This document shows positions 62,249 to 64,000 of a stretch of DNA of 64,000 bases, piece after piece. The notes under the pieces are model-generated. The model was given only the letters and a program-made list of their open reading frames with translations. It did not search any database and was not told the DNA's origin. The translations under genes were made by a program, and so were the position numbers. The first letter of the stretch is position 1. Each line of letters begins with the position of its first letter. Source of the stretch: Flavilitoribacter nigricans DSM 23189 = NBRC 102662 (lineage in GTDB: Bacteria; Bacteroidota; Bacteroidia; Chitinophagales; Saprospiraceae); contig NZ_PDUD01000050.1 in the NCBI RefSeq assembly GCF_002646595.1, positions 1 to 64,000 on the forward strand, in the 5' to 3' direction.

Positions 62249-62820
62249 TATGAATTGATCCTGATAGGGGCCGCATTTGGCATCCGCAGGGAACTACTCA
62301 ACCTGAATAAAAAACCGGGAGTGAGCGGCATGCCACCAATTGCAGCTCCAAGTTAGCAAATAATTTAGTTTATACAAAAGGATCAGACAATGACATTGAA
62401 CCTTAGCTCGACTTAGCATTTTCAATGATGGGGTTCAGCGCCCTCGCAAAGCTGTAAGCTAATTTTAAAACGTACTATCGTCAACCGGATGTTTTAAGAT
62501 CGCTCTTTGAATTTGCCGTCTCACTTGATGGAGGAACCCCATTTTATCTCCAGGGCGATGCTCTTATCCATGTAAGCGGCGTAGCAGCAAAAATATTTGT
62601 AGATCAGTAACGGGTTTTACATCGAAGGGCGTAGCCCTGGCCATGTATTAACCTGGAGTGTCCGTTTTCCTATTCTATTTACCCGACGCAACATAAAATG
62701 CTAAAGTGAGCTTAGAGAGTGTTCGCGTCGGCAGGCTACGGTGAGTACCCACCTGCCGGCCCCAAACATCGGTTTAGGACCGGATAAAACCTAATACCTC
62801 GCAAAAAACGAGATCACCCG
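62249..62820. other. Intergenic region of about 570 bp
   Basis: No gene. Positions 62406-62711 are copy B of the dispersed repeat. From 62712 to 62820 is the upstream region of the helicase gene, with a GGCAGG/CCTGCC hairpin near 62730-62755. Confidence 0.55.
62406..62711 (+). repeat. Dispersed intergenic repeat, copy B (with terminal inverted repeats)
   Basis: The ends (62406-62422, and the complement of 62695-62711) match at 14 of 17 positions around TTAGCATTTT. From 62521 on, the sequence matches the complement of copy A (9693-10141), lacks the 188-bp insert and lacks about 60 bp of copy A's palindromic middle. No transposase is present, so it is a non-autonomous element. Confidence 0.7.
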
Positions 62821-64000
62821 ATGTCAAGTATTTCTCCTACCTTTGCGGCTATGATCAGCGACATTAAGAATCAAAGAGAAATACTGGACAAACTGGGTAT
62901 CGAACAGCTCAATCCGATGCAGGAAGAAGCCAAACTGGCCATTCATTCCCTGCCGGAAGTCGTGCTGCTCTCCCCTACCGGCACGGGTAAGACCCTGGCT
63001 TTTTTACTACCCATCATCGCCGAACTGGATCCCGACTGCGCCGAAGTACAGGCCCTCATTCTGGCCCCTTCCCGGGAACTCGCCATTCAGATCGAACAGG
63101 TCGCGCGGGACATGGGTACCGGGTATAAGATCAATGCCGTTTACGGTGGCCGCCGGGTATCGAAAGATAAACTGGACCTGCAACACACGCCGGCCATTCT
63201 GATCGGCACGCCGGGGCGGGTGGCCGATCATCTGCGCCGCGGTACGTTTACGGCAGAACGGATCCGTACACTGGTGCTGGATGAATTCGACAAATCCCTG
63301 GAGATCGGTTTCGAAGAGGAAATGTCCGAGATCATGTCTAACCTGCCGGAACTCGAAAAGAAGATCCTGACCTCCGCTACCCAAAAAGTGGAGATCCCGG
63401 ATTTTGTCGGTCTGAAAAAACCGACTTATATCGACTATCTGGAAGACGGTATCGCCAAGCTTCAGATCAAAACCATAATCTCCCCCGAAAAGGATAAGCT
63501 GGAAACATTGGGGAAAGCCCTGCGTCACCTCGGCAACCAACCGGGTATCGTATTTCTAAATTTCAAGGATTCCATCCAGCGGGTTAGCGATTACCTGACC
63601 GAAAAGGGGATCCATCACGGTTGCTTTTACGGTGGCCTCGACCAGCTGGACCGGGAACGGGCCCTCATCAAATTTCGTAACGGCACCCACCAGCTCCTGC
63701 TGGCTACCGATCTTGCCGCCCGGGGCATCGACGTGCCGGAGATCAAATTCATCATCCATTACCACCTGCCACTGCGGGGCGAGGAATTCGTGCACCGCAA
63801 CGGTCGTACCGCCCGCATGCACGAAGAGGGTACGGCCTATGTACTAAAGTGGGCCGAAGAAGAATTGCCCGACTTCATCCAGGATCCGGAAGTGGAAGAA
63901 CTGGAAGAGGCACCGCTTCCCGATCCGTCGTCCTGGAAAACAGTATTTATTTCCGGCGGCCGCAAGGATAAGATCTCTAAAGGCGACATCGCCGGTTTAT
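62821..64000 (+). CDS. DEAD-box RNA helicase, DbpA-like (partial, cut by window edge)
   Basis: ATG at 62821 (or in-frame 62851) opens a frame that runs off the window. Motifs are in order: Q motif LNPMQEEA, I SPTGTGKT, Ia APSRELAIQ, Ib TPGRV, II DEFD (rather than DEAD), III SAT, V ATDLAARGIDVPE and VI HRNGRTAR. The last visible residues (VFISGGRKDKISKGDIAGL) begin a DbpA-type RNA-binding domain, which in E. coli targets 23S rRNA hairpin 92. A role in ribosome assembly is therefore likely. Confidence 0.92.
   Translation, partial: MSSISPTFAAMISDIKNQREILDKLGIEQLNPMQEEAKLAIHSLPEVVLLSPTGTGKTLAFLLPIIAELDPDCAEVQALILAPSRELAIQIEQVARDMGTGYKINAVYGGRRVSKDKLDLQHTPAILIGTPGRVADHLRRGTFTAERIRTLVLDEFDKSLEIGFEEEMSEIMSNLPELEKKILTSATQKVEIPDFVGLKKPTYIDYLEDGIAKLQIKTIISPEKDKLETLGKALRHLGNQPGIVFLNFKDSIQRVSDYLTEKGIHHGCFYGGLDQLDRERALIKFRNGTHQLLLATDLAARGIDVPEIKFIIHYHLPLRGEEFVHRNGRTARMHEEGTAYVLKWAEEELPDFIQDPEVEELEEAPLPDPSSWKTVFISGGRKDKISKGDIAGL

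Noticed and set aside
63007-63540. Minus-strand frame of 177 codons near the right edge
   Set aside because: It is antisense to the helicase, whose motifs I-VI are intact on the plus strand.
1-64000. tRNA, rRNA or tmRNA genes
   Set aside because: I looked for T-loop (GGTTCGAATCC-like) and rRNA signatures. The few hits, such as near 7130, lie inside coding sequence without acceptor stems.

Overview
The window looks like a chromosomal segment of a Bacteroidota bacterium, most likely of the Saprospiria (Lewinella-like). The evidence is type IX secretion (T9SS) cargo with type A and type B C-terminal sorting domains, a PorP/SprF protein paired with a giant adhesin, promoters of the Bacteroidota type (TTG, about 20 bp, TAnnTTTG), A-rich leaders without clear Shine-Dalgarno sites, and overall gene content. 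No rRNA, tRNA or CRISPR array was seen. The assignment below class level is inference.

Layout. Position 1-6.6 kb holds an IS481-type transposase fragment at the edge, a FecR-like protein with seven exact-period 39-bp repeats, a secreted subtilase, a GNAT enzyme, a DUF1684 lipoprotein and a LysM glucosaminidase. At 7-9.4 kb is a BlaI/M56 sensor-repressor pair with a legible promoter-operator. At 9.7-10.1 kb is an intergenic repeat element interrupted by a younger MITE; a second inverted copy of the outer element, without the insertion, lies at 62.4-62.7 kb. Minus-strand genes from 10.3 to 22.6 kb encode the PorP/SprF protein, a 1919-residue T9SS adhesin, an exported propeller-caspase, an exported papain-like protease and an unknown protein.

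At 22.9-29.4 kb is a six-gene plus-strand cluster of the aerobic CO dehydrogenase type (coxG-S-L-M-D-E). The large subunit carries the form II active-site loop, so CO may not be its substrate. hpt, an M28 peptidase, gpmI and a lipoprotein follow. From 34.4 to 45 kb there is a dense stress island: two CBS-pair proteins, two tandem-Usp proteins, cardiolipin synthase, two Hsp20 proteins, a COG0645/COG2187 kinase pair, a GerW-DUF2953 pair and a nucleoid-associated protein. Its composition resembles the DosR dormancy regulon of Mycobacterium. The remainder is mostly housekeeping or conserved: GT39 glycosyltransferase, amidohydrolase, scpA, TPR lipoprotein, serine hydrolase, rnhB, prfC, patatin, DinB, MFS nucleoside-type permease, hemW, dienelactone hydrolase, barstar, and a DbpA-like helicase cut by the right edge.

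Two AT-rich intergenic loci (31.45-31.9 kb and 58.0-58.45 kb) share helically phased A-tracts followed by small structured units that end in strong intrinsic terminators. They are candidate small RNA or leader loci.
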